Assembly (NCBI GenBank): GCA_028554755.1
Contig: JAPTOF010000017.1
Location: forward strand, 2,542,001 to 2,606,000
Source: Cordia subcordata
Taxonomy: Eukaryota; Streptophyta; Magnoliopsida; Boraginales; Cordiaceae
DNA length: 64,000 bases
Direction of reading: 5' to 3'
The position numbers were made by a program, and so were the translations under genes. The notes beneath the pieces were generated by a model. That model was not told the DNA's origin. It made no database searches and worked only from the letters and a program-made list of their open reading frames with translations. Positions 10,063 to 21,373 of this stretch are shown piece by piece. The first letter of the stretch is position 1; each line of letters starts with the position of its first letter.

Positions 10063-11866
10063 GTGTAATACATAGAGTACAAAAGCTAGTCAGCAGATAA
10101 CTCCTCGTCGAGACTACAGTACACTGATATTGGTTACAATTTTATCCATATCAATACTGCAAATACAAACAACAAAACCACGTGAGTTAAGCCAAAAGTG
10201 ATAAGTACGAAAACTCGATACGCCTAGTCGAACGATATCCAAACTTCACTGCGTTAATTCAGCAGAAACTAGTACGATCATTAGTGGAAAGACAGCGTAG
10301 ACTGACCAATCGGAGAACAAAGATGGGGGGGGCTCATTAATGAAGATGGTCAACTTACTAACTCTTCTAGTCAACTTAGACCAGATTCATATACTCAGCA
10401 TTTAATATTGTGTCGGTGTCCATTGTCTATATTCAATTCCTTGTATTTTTGTTTAATTTTAGATGGTTATGTACCATATTTTAATTAACTGATTGGTATT
10501 CTTGTATAATAATTCTCATTTTATATAGCAATAATCTTCAATATATATCGACAGAAAAAGAAAAAATTCTTCAATATATAAGTAAGATCAATTACTCCTA
10601 CCTCTTATTAAGGTTGCAAAAAATGTCATGTGATTGCAAAGCTTACGAATATCTTTATGTTAAAGAAAATATTATTGATACTCCTATATTATAAAAAATT
10701 ATTATACAATAACCTCAAATAATGAATGATGTACAATAACATTTAAGGGTAATTATGATGGAGTCACTGTACAATATTCTCTATAATATATATTAACAAA
10801 TTTTAAAATATAAAAAATTTTATATAGCTCTAAAGAAACCCCAAAGGATAAATATATTTTACCGTGTAAATAATTTATCCATCTCTTTTCTCTTTCTTTT
10901 TCTTAATCTTGATAACAAAGCCAGTATTAGTGGTTACTCTCTCGAATATCTCTTTTCAGGCACTTTGAGCTCGACCCAATATATAAAACTCGTGGCGCTT
11001 TTGATTAAAAAGGGGCAAATGACATAAATGAAAATTATATAGTTACAAAGCAAACGAGTACTTCATTAATTAGTTCATAGCTATAAGACTCGTGGCCCTT
11101 TTAATGTACACTTTCCAGGATGGCAATAGAGTCATGAAATTAATATAGACATGCATGAAGAAATTCCTCGTTTGGTGGTAGGAATATCACCTACTAATAG
11201 TGCAAGTCCATCTAAGAAAATCTAATAGCTACTTGTAGAGGATGTAAATCGAACTTTTATATGATACCTTATCACTTTTTTTTATTTTTTCATAGACAAT
11301 TAAAGTCAATTATACAATTTTGTCTCTTATTCTTTTCCAAAATATTATTGAGTTCCATGAGGAAATCAGAGATAACCAAAAGGCTTGCAAAACATGTTCG
11401 CGGGTCAATCCATACAACTCTAGGCTTCTCTAACATAAAACTCCTCTTATCATTGATGATCCTCTTGAAATCTTCTAATATCTAAAAAAGAAAAAGAAAA
11501 GAGATATGGCTAATAAATCAGTTTCAATAGTGAGATTTTCTAAAAAAAGGCCATTCACCAAATTAAATATGACTAATAAATCAGTCTCAATGGTGAGATT
11601 TTCTAAAAATCAAGAGAATCCACCATACGCAATCCTTTTCATAAAGCATTCAACTAAACTCTTTTGTTGGACGCAATCTCCCCAAATTCAACTGCTCTCC
11701 GTTTACCCAATTCATCTCAAACTTTTATGTAAGTATCTTTGAGGCACTATCAATCCCTTTGCCACATCAAGATGGCATGCATATTTATGCGGACAAAGTT
11801 GATGGGTAATATTTTATATTACCCCTTCATTTTCTTATGTATGAAAGAATTTGTGTATAGAATGTC

Positions 11867-11897
<31 letters not shown>

Positions 11898-12243
11898 CAA
11901 ATTTTATAAGAAACGGTAGATGAGTACATATAAAAATGCTTAGTGTTACGGGTAATTTGGTGGATATGAATTATGACAGGATGCATTGGAATACTTACCT
12001 TATTTCTTTAGATTCAAAATGAACAATCATGCGACTACAGTAAATAACATTACCATTCATATTAAAGAACAATCATTTTTATTTCCTCAAAAGAATATTC
12101 TACAACAAATAAATAGAGAACAATGTGGCCAAAATTATTAATTAACGTCAGTAGACATAATTTGACAATAAAAATCCTAAATACAATGAATATTATATTC
12201 ATACCTGATATGGAGTTAGATTGGAAATTAAGTTAGCAATTTA
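10063..12243. other. AT-rich intergenic region
   Basis: Contains a (TA)n tract at about 11870-11897 and a short direct repeat at about 11506-11606 (two copies of a GCTAATAAATCAGTTTCAAT-like unit, about 66 bp apart). No gene recognised. The end nearest 12243 should hold the 3' UTR of the DUF1685 gene. Confidence 0.5.
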
Positions 12244-13647
12244 TCAACACTCCTGACGCACATTTGATGCAACAGCTCTAGCCCAGAACTTGAGTCGTGC
12301 TTTCATCATGTCTTCTGCAGACTTCTTATTGCCAACATTATTAATATGATCCCTTTTCTCCTCTTGCAAACCTGGGAGCGTTTTTACTACACTTGGATTC
12401 AATTCTTTTTTGACAAAATTGAAGCCTAATTCTTTAAAACCTTCAACTTCTTCAGACTCAAGATCCGGCAAGCTCTTTTTCTTCTTCGCCTGGTTTAACG
12501 CATACTGCCGTCTCCTCTCCTCGGTCCCATCTATCTTTCTGTTTTCTAACTCCAGTTTTCTTTGCGGCCGATGTCTCGGGACAGTTGATGGTATCGTTAT
12601 CTGCAGTTGAATTGTTAATACAATAAATAAATAAATAAACTAATATTCTCTTTATAAACTTAAACTTTTAGACAATGTAGTAACTCCAATATGAAATATA
12701 ATAAATGGTAGAAGTTGAGATATTTCAGTTGAGAAAGAGAATAAATTGCAATCATTTTGACCCAAAAAAGTAAAATTACAAAGCAGTCAGGCCACAGGCG
12801 AATAGAATTATATTTAGTAACACCATATTCATCGGAAAGTTCATGATATTTAACATGGCATGTTAAGTTGGTTTTAGGTCATTAAGAATCATATATTTCA
12901 TCCTACTAGCTGATAAGCCTGCGCCAAATGACCAAAACAAATCAATGAATGTAACATCTGATGAGCACATAGCTCTTCATTAATTCTACGTTGGTTTTAT
13001 GTTCATATTAATATAGACGTCTACTTAAACATTTCGAACTTCCATATTAATTAGACTCAACTATATCGAAATACAAGTAATTGAATCTAGGTCGTTACCT
13101 TTAAAGTACTACTACGTCGTGGAGGAAGCATGTCTGAATGACCCAGAGATGCTTGCCTGATCAACCTACCCATGGAATAGTCACTCTCTTCATCTTCATC
13201 TTCATCCCTGTCCAATACAGAAAGCGGCAAAGATGGTTCACGACGCAGATTATTTCGCGGTGATGGTTGGCGCGATTCGCTTCCCGGAGGATCCCTTCGT
13301 TTAGCTTGATGAGGAAGCGATACTTGTCTCGGCATACAAGGCGGCATAGATGGTGCTTTGATCAAACTAGGACGAGGAGCACTTATAAGTTCACCATGAG
13401 TTTGATGATCATCCCCTATTTGGAGTTTCTTTATGGATGAATAGGTTTCTTCATATGATTTCTCAGTCAACACCTCTTGTCTGTGCTTTGAGGAAGGACA
13501 AGGATCAGAAAAGCATCTAGACATCCTTGTTTTTCTGTCAAGCAAGTTACCAAAAAACCAGTTTTCTTCTAAAAGCTCTTCTGGCTCCACTCTTTCTTCT
13601 TCATCTCTCAATGGAGTGGACATTTTTGAGTCTTCACAGAGATCCAT
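12244..13647 (-). CDS. DUF1685 family protein (2 exons)
   Basis: Exon 1 is 13099-13647 (183 codons, ATG at 13647, ends ...RSSTLK, donor GTAACG at 13098). Exon 2 is 12244-12600 (118 codons plus TGA) after the acceptor CTGCAG at 12601-12606, giving 301 residues with phase preserved. Exon 2 has the family hallmark KKKSLPDLESEEVEGFKELG and FNFVKKELNP followed by LPGLQ, and ends with ARLKFWARAVASNVRQEC; DUF1685 proteins typically end in a similar FWAR-VA motif. Exon 1 is serine/proline/arginine-rich and probably disordered, with an acidic stretch (DEDEDEE) and basic patches. The biochemical role is unknown. No signal peptide or membrane segment is seen. Confidence 0.85.
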
Positions 13648-14814
13648 GCCTCACACAGCTTCTCTGAAGCTATTTGTTGACCCACATGAAGTAAAATGGT
13701 TGTCTAGACTTTTATATGGTTATCTAGAAAAGGCTGTGGCAAAAACAACTGCTCACAATTTATTTAAAAAAAAAAAAAAAGGATTATATACTAATTTAGG
13801 AGAAACGACATTTATCTCTTTAGATTTGTCTAATTATTATTTATTCTTTTATGTTATAAAACGTACTTCATAATTCTTATGCCTTTCAAAACGTTATATA
13901 CTTGTTTTTTTTTTTTCATTATTTTTCCAATATTGTTAACAAAACTATCGGAAAGACGATCATTGAGTTAATTTAAAACATTAATAATAAGACTATATAC
14001 TAATTTATTAGGATAAAATAGACATTATTTTTTTGAGTTTATGATTTGTGTATTAACTTTGACCCAAAAAGTGATCTGTGTATTAACTGTCTATCTCTTT
14101 ATATTATAAAAGGTACCTTATAACTCCTTATGCTTTTGAAAATAATTGGTACATATATTGGTTTCTTTTTCTATGTTTTCTTAATTCTGTTAGTAAAATT
14201 ATCGAAATCAAAAGACCATCATGGAGAGGGCAAGTTCCTAATTGGACAAAGTACAAAGATTAAGTACCTAACCATTCGTAAACATAGTGGATATTTAGTT
14301 TTCATCCAAATTATATATTTGCACACACGCTTCTCTAATAAGTTGGATGAAAAATGTGATTGGAAAAAATTATATGACACTTTTAAAAATCACAAATAGT
14401 TATTAGATGAATTTTTTAAAAACAAAGCAAATAAAAAATTTGATAAAAAAATAAAAAAAAAATAACGTCTATTTTACCCACTAATTTATATTAAAGTGAA
14501 TTGGACTATTGTCAAGTTCCACGGCCTTTTTTTTATGTAGAAAAAGCTGTTGAATTGGCTGCTTATGAGATGGCCATGTGAGATTGGAAACCATGTGGGA
14601 TAACATTGGCAAGACTTTAAATTATATGCTTACATTAGATTGAGTGAGATGTTTAATAACCTTGAAGCTGACAGAAATATTTAGTTATTATATTGAAGAA
14701 ACATATAAATGTCTATGATTTGAAACGTAAGTGTTATATATTTCAAATAAGGACAGACAGCTAGATGAGGTGGGTGCACTTGATTGGAAGAAGTGATGAG
14801 AAATATGGGAATAC
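13648..14814. other. Intergenic region with a degenerate direct duplication
   Basis: Upstream of the DUF1685 gene. About 13778-13970 and 14005-14230 share blocks in the same order (ATATACTAATTTA, then TTAT-TTATAAAA-GTACnTnATAA, then a TTATGCnTTT block, then AAATTATCGnAA-like). This suggests an old direct duplication. No coding sequence recognised. Confidence 0.45.
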
Positions 14815-14817
14815 TTA

Positions 14818-15237
14818 GAGCCTGTTTGGCTAAGCGTATCTTTAAGTGCTTGTAGGCAACTCATGCTTATAAACAAAAAATTACTTATAAATAAGTTATA
14901 AATAAGTAGAGAAGTGTTTGGATAATATGTTTTTATAAACTACTGATATGTTTGATAAATAAGTGCTTATAAGTAGCAATAACAATTAAAATGACTAAAA
15001 TAGACGTATCATTAATTAATATAATACCTTTTTAACTGTAAATTGGTCTTTTTATTGATTTGACGAATGAACTTATAAACTATAAAAAAATAAGTTGGTA
15101 TGAAGGAGCATTTCTTTTATCAACTTAGCTCCTACAAGCAGTTTAAAAGCTCACTTACCAAACATGTAGGTTTTTTTATTTTTTATTTTGGCTTATAAGT
15201 TCATTTGATCAGTTTATAAGCTCAGCCAAATGGGCTC
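14818..15237. mobile_element. PIF/Harbinger-type MITE (420 bp)
   Basis: Terminal inverted repeats GAGCCTGTTTGGCT (14818) and AGCCAAATGGGCTC (ending 15237), flanked by TTA on both sides (14815-14817 and 15238-15240). The inner sequence is rich in CTTATAAG-type short palindromes and can fold. No coding capacity. The TTA duplication and ends fit Tourist-like MITEs. Confidence 0.8.
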
Positions 15238-15240
15238 TTA

Positions 15241-15786
15241 ATTGCTTGGAAAGATTGGAGAGAGAGATAAGTATAGCTCATCATGCATGCCAGCATCAAC
15301 CCCCCATGTGATTGTCTTGTGTTCATGGACTATTTTATATCAAGGAACCTAAACCACCACTTTGATGTTGTTTTCTTCTTCTAAAAACGTGACAGCTAAG
15401 ATTAGGAAATGTTCACATATTACTTATCATAATGATAACAACGAGATGGTCAATGTAATCCTATGTGTTTTCATATTGCAGATGGTTTTTACTTGTCCAT
15501 AATTAATCCACACAAGCAGTTTGTCCCTACTAAAACCATATTTAATGTGTTTCAAAAATTATTACGAAATGATCTAAAAAATCGTGCATTATTGTATCTC
15601 TTTCATAAAATTGTAACGTCACAAGAAGAAAATTTCATAAACTTGTAAAATTATAAAAGAAGATCTAATGACCGCAAATTCTCGACCAAGTATGATAAAA
15701 ATGATGGGAATAATAGAATACAACTTGATCTCTCTCATAAAATTGTAATGCTTGAAAAAAAAAACTAATGATAATAAACTGTTTAG
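15241..15786. other. AT-rich intergenic sequence
   Basis: Nothing recognisable beyond low-complexity A/T runs. Confidence 0.4.
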
Positions 15787-16012
15787 GGCCTATTTGGATT
15801 AGTTGCTTTCATGAAAAATCATTTTTCAATCACATGTTTTTGTTCACACTTTTTTTACAATAAGTATTTGAATTAGGTTTTAGAAAAATTAAAAACTCTG
15901 AAAAAAAATAAAAACCAGAATTTTAAATTTTGGAAAGAGTATTTTTTTCAAAAATTACAGAAAAAAGCAATTTAGAAAAAAATAAAAATAAAAGTTAATT
16001 TAAACGAGCCCT
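15787..16012. mobile_element. hAT-like MITE, family M1 copy 1
   Basis: Imperfect inverted ends GGGCCTATTTGGATTAG and (reverse complement of the right end) GGGCTCGTTTAAATTAA. A T/A-rich body of about 226 bp contains AAAAGC-type motifs. Similar elements lie at 34911-40240 (interrupted) and 46039-46880. Target duplications could not be read with certainty. Confidence 0.55.
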
Positions 16013-17929
16013 TATACAATTATGACCAAGTGATCGAAACATTAACCAACTATGGAATCTCTTTCTAAGATTGTAACATTAAAAAAAGACGAACCAACAA
16101 AAATAATTTTTTTTTATTATACCCTTGCCACCTGCCCAACGGGATTTGAACCAACAAAAATAACTTACCAATACAGCTATAATAAAATAATTGAAATGGT
16201 AAAACACTAATATTAATTCTTTTTTTTTTAAACATTGTAATATTTTAAAACATCTAAATCTGATCTGATCAAATTTGTAGAGCCATTTGATGTCATTGAT
16301 ATATATCTGCAGCCTTAGATCTAGTTATAGCCAAGCTGCTTGTCTAAATAATCAGACGAAATTATCTCGAAACACATTCGATGTATACCGACTGGTAGCA
16401 GGTCCTGACCGGCATCATTTTATCTCCATTCTTCGTTTGTCGTTCCTCACGTGACAAGTGAGGCCAACTTCTCTTCTTCTTCTTAAGAAGGATATGTAGT
16501 AATTCCCTACTTACTCTTAGCAATGATTCTAGTTTGAGACTTATTAGTCTTAAGTGTGTGTTTAGCAACAACTTTTTAAGTAGTGTTTAGCATTTTGACT
16601 GGTCAAAATACTATTTTGCTAAATTATTATTGTTCAATAAGTTAGCGTTTCAAGTAGCTTATTAGATAGTTTTTAGCATTTCAACTAGCCTTTCTCAAAA
16701 ATTAAAAATTTTAGCCTTTCAGGTAGTTTTCAGCTTTTTCATTTTTATTTTTATTTTTACAATTCTACCCTTTTTGCATTTTTTTTATTTTTTTATTCTT
16801 TCTCCAATCTCTCTCTATATTTTTACCTTTTCCTTCACAAATATAAATAAGAAATAATATAAAATTGAATTTTAATTTCTATGTAATCAACATTACTAAA
16901 AGCATAAGTTTTATTAGTACTTTTTTTTGACAAAATAATTTTGAATCTATTAAAATTAATTTTTGTAATATCCATACAAATGTTTTATCAAAAAATTAGT
17001 TATACTTTAATATTAAAATATGATTATGAAAATAAACATTTAATCATGAAATATATTATCTTATTCCTATAATAATAATTACAATTATCATAATAACAAT
17101 AATAATAATAATAACATCATATCAATATCGTTTTATGTTTTTTTACATTCATCAGCCAATCTAACAGTAAATTTTATCGAACACATTTTGTTTAATCAAC
17201 TAGTTAAACAGTTATCCGCTAACAACTAAAATATAATAGTTATCAGTTACTCAAACAGTTATCAGCTACTCTAACAGCTAAATTTACCGAAAAGACCCTA
17301 AGTGAAGGGCGCTACCACTAAACTATAACTTCAAGTGAGCCCAACTTTTATTGTTGAATGTTGATAGAGAAACTGCAGAAAAAAATAGTTTAAGAATTGC
17401 ATAAATCTTACTCTCAATTATTTGTGGAGCATTAGGCCTACACTTGCCATCACTTATTGATAAATTTGTAAGATTTTGTTAAGGGTAAATACTTTAACGA
17501 TTTTCTATTTCTTTTTTTGGGGGACATTTTGCACTTATGTATTTCAGAACGAACTATTTAAAGTTTGTTGATTAGAACACTTTTAGAGGGTATTTGGCAT
17601 TGTTTTTTCTTAAGCTACTTATAAACGATTGGTGCTTATAAACAGCTTTGATACTTATAAACAAATAACAAATAAACAGAGAAGTGTTTGGATAAAATGT
17701 GTTTATAAGCTGTTGATAATGATAATATTTGAAACTTGTAGGGGGAAAAAAAAAGTATGTACATAATTAACATGTCCAAATAATGTTAAACTCTGGACAA
17801 GAATTAACTTTTAGATTAATGGTGTTCTAATTTACAAACACTAGGGACTAAAAAATTTATTCTAAAATATATAAAATAAATTGTTGTTAAAAAATATAGC
17901 ATGATTATTAGAAATAGAATTAATACTGT
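16013..17929. other. AT-rich region with MITE-like fragments
   Basis: About 16560-17300 has weakly inverted ends (TTTAGCAACAAC... and ...AGCTAAATTTACCGAAAAGACCC on +) and may be another MITE. About 17585-17710 resembles an internal part of the 14818-15237 MITE (CTTATAAACA and GAGAAGTGTTTGGATAA motifs). No gene seen. Confidence 0.4.
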
Positions 17930-18370
17930 AATTATTATTATTATTATTAATATTATTATTATTAATATGATCATTATCATTATTATTAATGTTATTATTA
18001 CTATATGAATATTATTAATAATAAATGTTATCATTATTATTAACAATATTATTATTTTTATGACAGCCATGTTATATATTAGATGTTATTATCAATTTAA
18101 TTAAAACTATTATTGATATTATTATCATTATTTATTATTGTGATGATGATGACGATAATGGATGATTAATGTTATATGTTAGATGTTATTATTAATTTTA
18201 TTATTACTATTATTGATATTATTATCATTATTTATTATTATGATGATGATGACGATGATGGATGATTAATATTATCTTTGTGTTATTATCATTATTATTA
18301 ATACTATCATTGATATTATTATTGAGAATATTTGTGTTATCATTATTATTATTTGATAAAATTAGAGATT
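17930..18370. repeat. Imperfect ATT/TAT microsatellite with exact 100-bp tandem duplication
   Basis: Interrupted trinucleotide tract of ATT/TTA/ATC type. Within it 18071-18170 and 18171-18270 are two adjacent copies of one 100-bp unit (GTTATATATTAGATGTTATT... to ...GATGATTAAT) with about eight differences. It lies directly upstream of the PMD reading frame at 18438. Confidence 0.85.
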
Positions 18371-18437
18371 TAATGTTTATAGTGAAGTAGTAATACTTAG
18401 TTAATCGTTATTATTATTTTTTATGTTAGAAGTCATT

Positions 18438-20760
18438 ATGGATTCACGACCTGCACCAGTAGACGCCACCTTACTGCGCCACTATATGGATAACCGGGTA
18501 CAGTATTTGCAGGATCCACACCATTTGGGTACTGTTAGGTGCTATAGGTTAGATAGGTCTTTGTTTAATGAGTCGGAGCACCACCCATTAGTACAGCAGC
18601 AGTTGGTGGGGACAGGATTCTACAGGTGTTATAAATCCTGATACTATCAGCTGAACCGCGGATTGATTATTGCCATGATAGAGAGGTGGCGGCCAGAGAC
18701 CCACACATTTCATTTACCTATAGGGGAGGCTACTATCACCCTGTATGATATGGCCGTGTATTGGGGTCTTCCCGTGACTGGTGCTCCTATCCCAGTGATT
18801 GATACAGTCCCACGGTCAAGGGAAGATTGGGTTGCCACGATCCAGGATTTGTTGGAGATTGATGCGGATGTGGTTGCGGATGACGGTACTGGCCATATCG
18901 ACATTGTGGGGAACTCAGTAAATTTCGTCCAGTTGTGGGAGAGGTTTGTGATCCAGGGCACTCCAGATAACCCCACTCAGTACCAGGCATAGCAGCGAGC
19001 ATGGCTGTGGATATTTCTCGTGATTTGCTGTCACCTTTTTGCGAACACGAGCACGAATGACGATAATTTGGCCTGGTTGATTTTATTGGCCGACTTTGAG
19101 CGTATCCGGCAGTACAACTAGGGCGCTACTATACTATCGTATTTGTACCAGCAGCTTGACCGCGGCTCCTTCCGTCAATGTAAGGGTGTATGCGAAGCTG
19201 TGACACTAGTCCAGGTATTGGTTTGCATTATGTAGTAGTTATGTTTATATTTTATGAATGTTAACATTATTATTACAAGCGTTATTATAACATAACACAT
19301 GTTTAATGCTTGCAGTTTTTTGCATGGGATACATTCACGGCTTTTGGCCTCAGCTCCTAAATCCCACACGAGAGCGGCTACAGCACCAGCAGCATAATCT
19401 GGAGCCTATGTTTTAGCTCCCTGGCATTCCACAGGGTGCACTGTTTTACGTCAAAAAGGAAATGACAGATGCATCCGGAAAGTCAGGTCAGGTAGAGTGT
19501 CGGGATGTTATAGACCATCTACAGCCAGACCAGGTATAGTACACTCAAGTTGCTTTATTACATATTCATTTCCTGTACTATTGAACACGTGCGTGATGCA
19601 TGTAATTAACTATCCGGTGCTTGTTTTGGTTACAGGTCATGTGGCAGCCGTTCAGGGCAATAATAAGCACCCTCCCACCGTATTGTGTTGCCGACAGTGA
19701 CGTATGGCGTGCCCGGATACCGCTAATATTTAGGCATACTGTTGAGTGGCATCGCCTGGCTCATGTCTTGTGGCAGTTTGGACTGAGGTTGGCAATCCCT
19801 CCTGATCCTCCTGCACATGAGAAACATAGGGACGGGAAAGAAAAGGTTGAGGGAGCTGAGCTGACAGAGGCTGTGGATATGTGGGGGAATTGGCAGTACC
19901 GCTTTTTACATGGACAAGTGGAGGATGCGCCGCTTGCAGCAGCACTCAGGTCTTACATGACTTGGTACCGTCAGGTGACCATATTACATGTCGGTCATCC
20001 AGGTACAAGTCATAGGCGAGATGGTTACGTGGCGTCTACACATGACGAGACGTCACTGGTGAGCTGCCTTTGTACTCTTGTTTATGTTCCTCAATGAAAA
20101 ATGTAGACTATTAGCTAATATTAACCACAGTATGTTGTGTTTGCCTACAAGCCGTTGTTGTTCAGCATGTAGTCCATCATTCTCGTGATTTGCTGCAGCG
20201 TTATGAGGCGGGGGACCTTGGGGGCGGTGTACACATAGAGCATGTGAGGCAGCACTTGCAGCTTATACAGTTGCATGGCGAGAGCGCACTCCGACACATA
20301 CAGCACGAGCATCTCATACAGTAGGGAGCCGTGTAGGAGTTGCCCAATACGCCTCCGATGCATCCACTACAGCGGCATAGATAGCATCGTTCACATCATG
20401 CTCGTCCTTCGCACCGCACTCACACGTATCCCACCAGGTCATCACAGTCATTCGCCCCCGATGCACCATTGCCAGCATATCGTCCACCCACACAGCTGCC
20501 ATTGCATCGACCCACGTATCGTTTGTTCCCCTTTGACTTTTCCAACGGGGGTGTTGAGCTGATCAGTCACGATAGACAGGGTACGTTCAAGGATGACGGA
20601 TCATCCAGGCCGGTGATTGATGAGGTAGATGACGCCGAGGATGATGATGAGGCGACACATAGCGAGTCATCAGGAGGGTCTCCGAGTAGATACATGGGAT
20701 CCCGAGACTACGTTCACGAGTAGTTGGTGGACAGTAGTGTTAAGCAACAGGACCTGCCGC
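18438..20760 (+). pseudogene. Plant mobile domain (PMD) gene, decayed, exon structure still visible
   Basis: The frame from the ATG at 18438 shows [20 protein letters not shown] and [15 protein letters not shown], the hallmark of the plant mobile domain (PF10536). Exons recoverable by frame and splice sites are 18438-19214, 19316-19533, 19636-20058 and from 20131 on. The third has PPYCVADSDVWRARIPL and VEWHRLAHVLWQFGLR, the conserved C-terminal PMD block. The later part (20469-20723) is an acidic, serine-rich tail. In-frame stops at 18639 (TGA), 18990 (TAG) and 19119 (TAG, where Trp is expected) inactivate it. PMD occurs in silencing factors such as MAIL1/MAIN and in transposons. Here it converges on a MULE transposase, so a transposon-borne copy is most likely. 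Confidence 0.82.
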
Positions 20761-21373
20761 CGTAATCCGAGGCACATGCGACCCAGGCACCAGCCACACA
20801 GCCACAAGCACAGGAGCCTTCGCCACATCAGACACGTTCATCCAGAAAACGCAACGCACCATTCCCCATTAGATGTCATTTACCTGACCGCACTACCAGG
20901 GGGAAGGGGCCTGATCATTACACACTTGGATGATGTATTCAGTTTTCTTGCACTTTTTTTTCATATGTATTTAGTGACACACTTATTTTTGTTGATTGGA
21001 CTTTCATTTGGTTTTTTTATTTATTTTAGACACGTTATCATTTACCTAACAACGTTAATTACATGTTAACATTACAACGTGACAACAAATAAGCATAAAA
21101 TGATTACACAATAACATTACAATGTCAAAACAAATAGACATAAAATGATTACAGATGGAACTTGTGGCAACTGCTAAACATAACGTATTACGCATTTTTG
21201 TTGTTGGGGCAAATTGGAGCAGTGTGACTTGGTTGACCACATGCTGTACACCTTCGTCATCCACGACAGTCTGAGCGATCCATCTTGTTTGGGATACGCC
21301 GGCCTCCAGCTCGTCCTCGTCTCTATCGAACAAGACTTGGGTTCGGATGCAACGTCCATGCAGGCGCTGGAGG
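20761..21373. other. Spacer between convergent PMD and MULE frames
   Basis: Presumed joint 3' ends of the two convergent frames. It contains a short direct repeat (about 21070-21150, two copies of an ACAACnTGACAACAAATAnnCATAAAATGATTACA-like unit, about 56 bp apart). No domain recognised. Confidence 0.45.

Noticed and set aside
17816..18070. 84-codon Ile-rich minus-strand ORF
   Set aside because: It is the translation of an ATT microsatellite.
18710..19002. Minus-strand ORFs opposite the PMD exon
   Set aside because: They are antisense shadows of a GC-richer coding exon.
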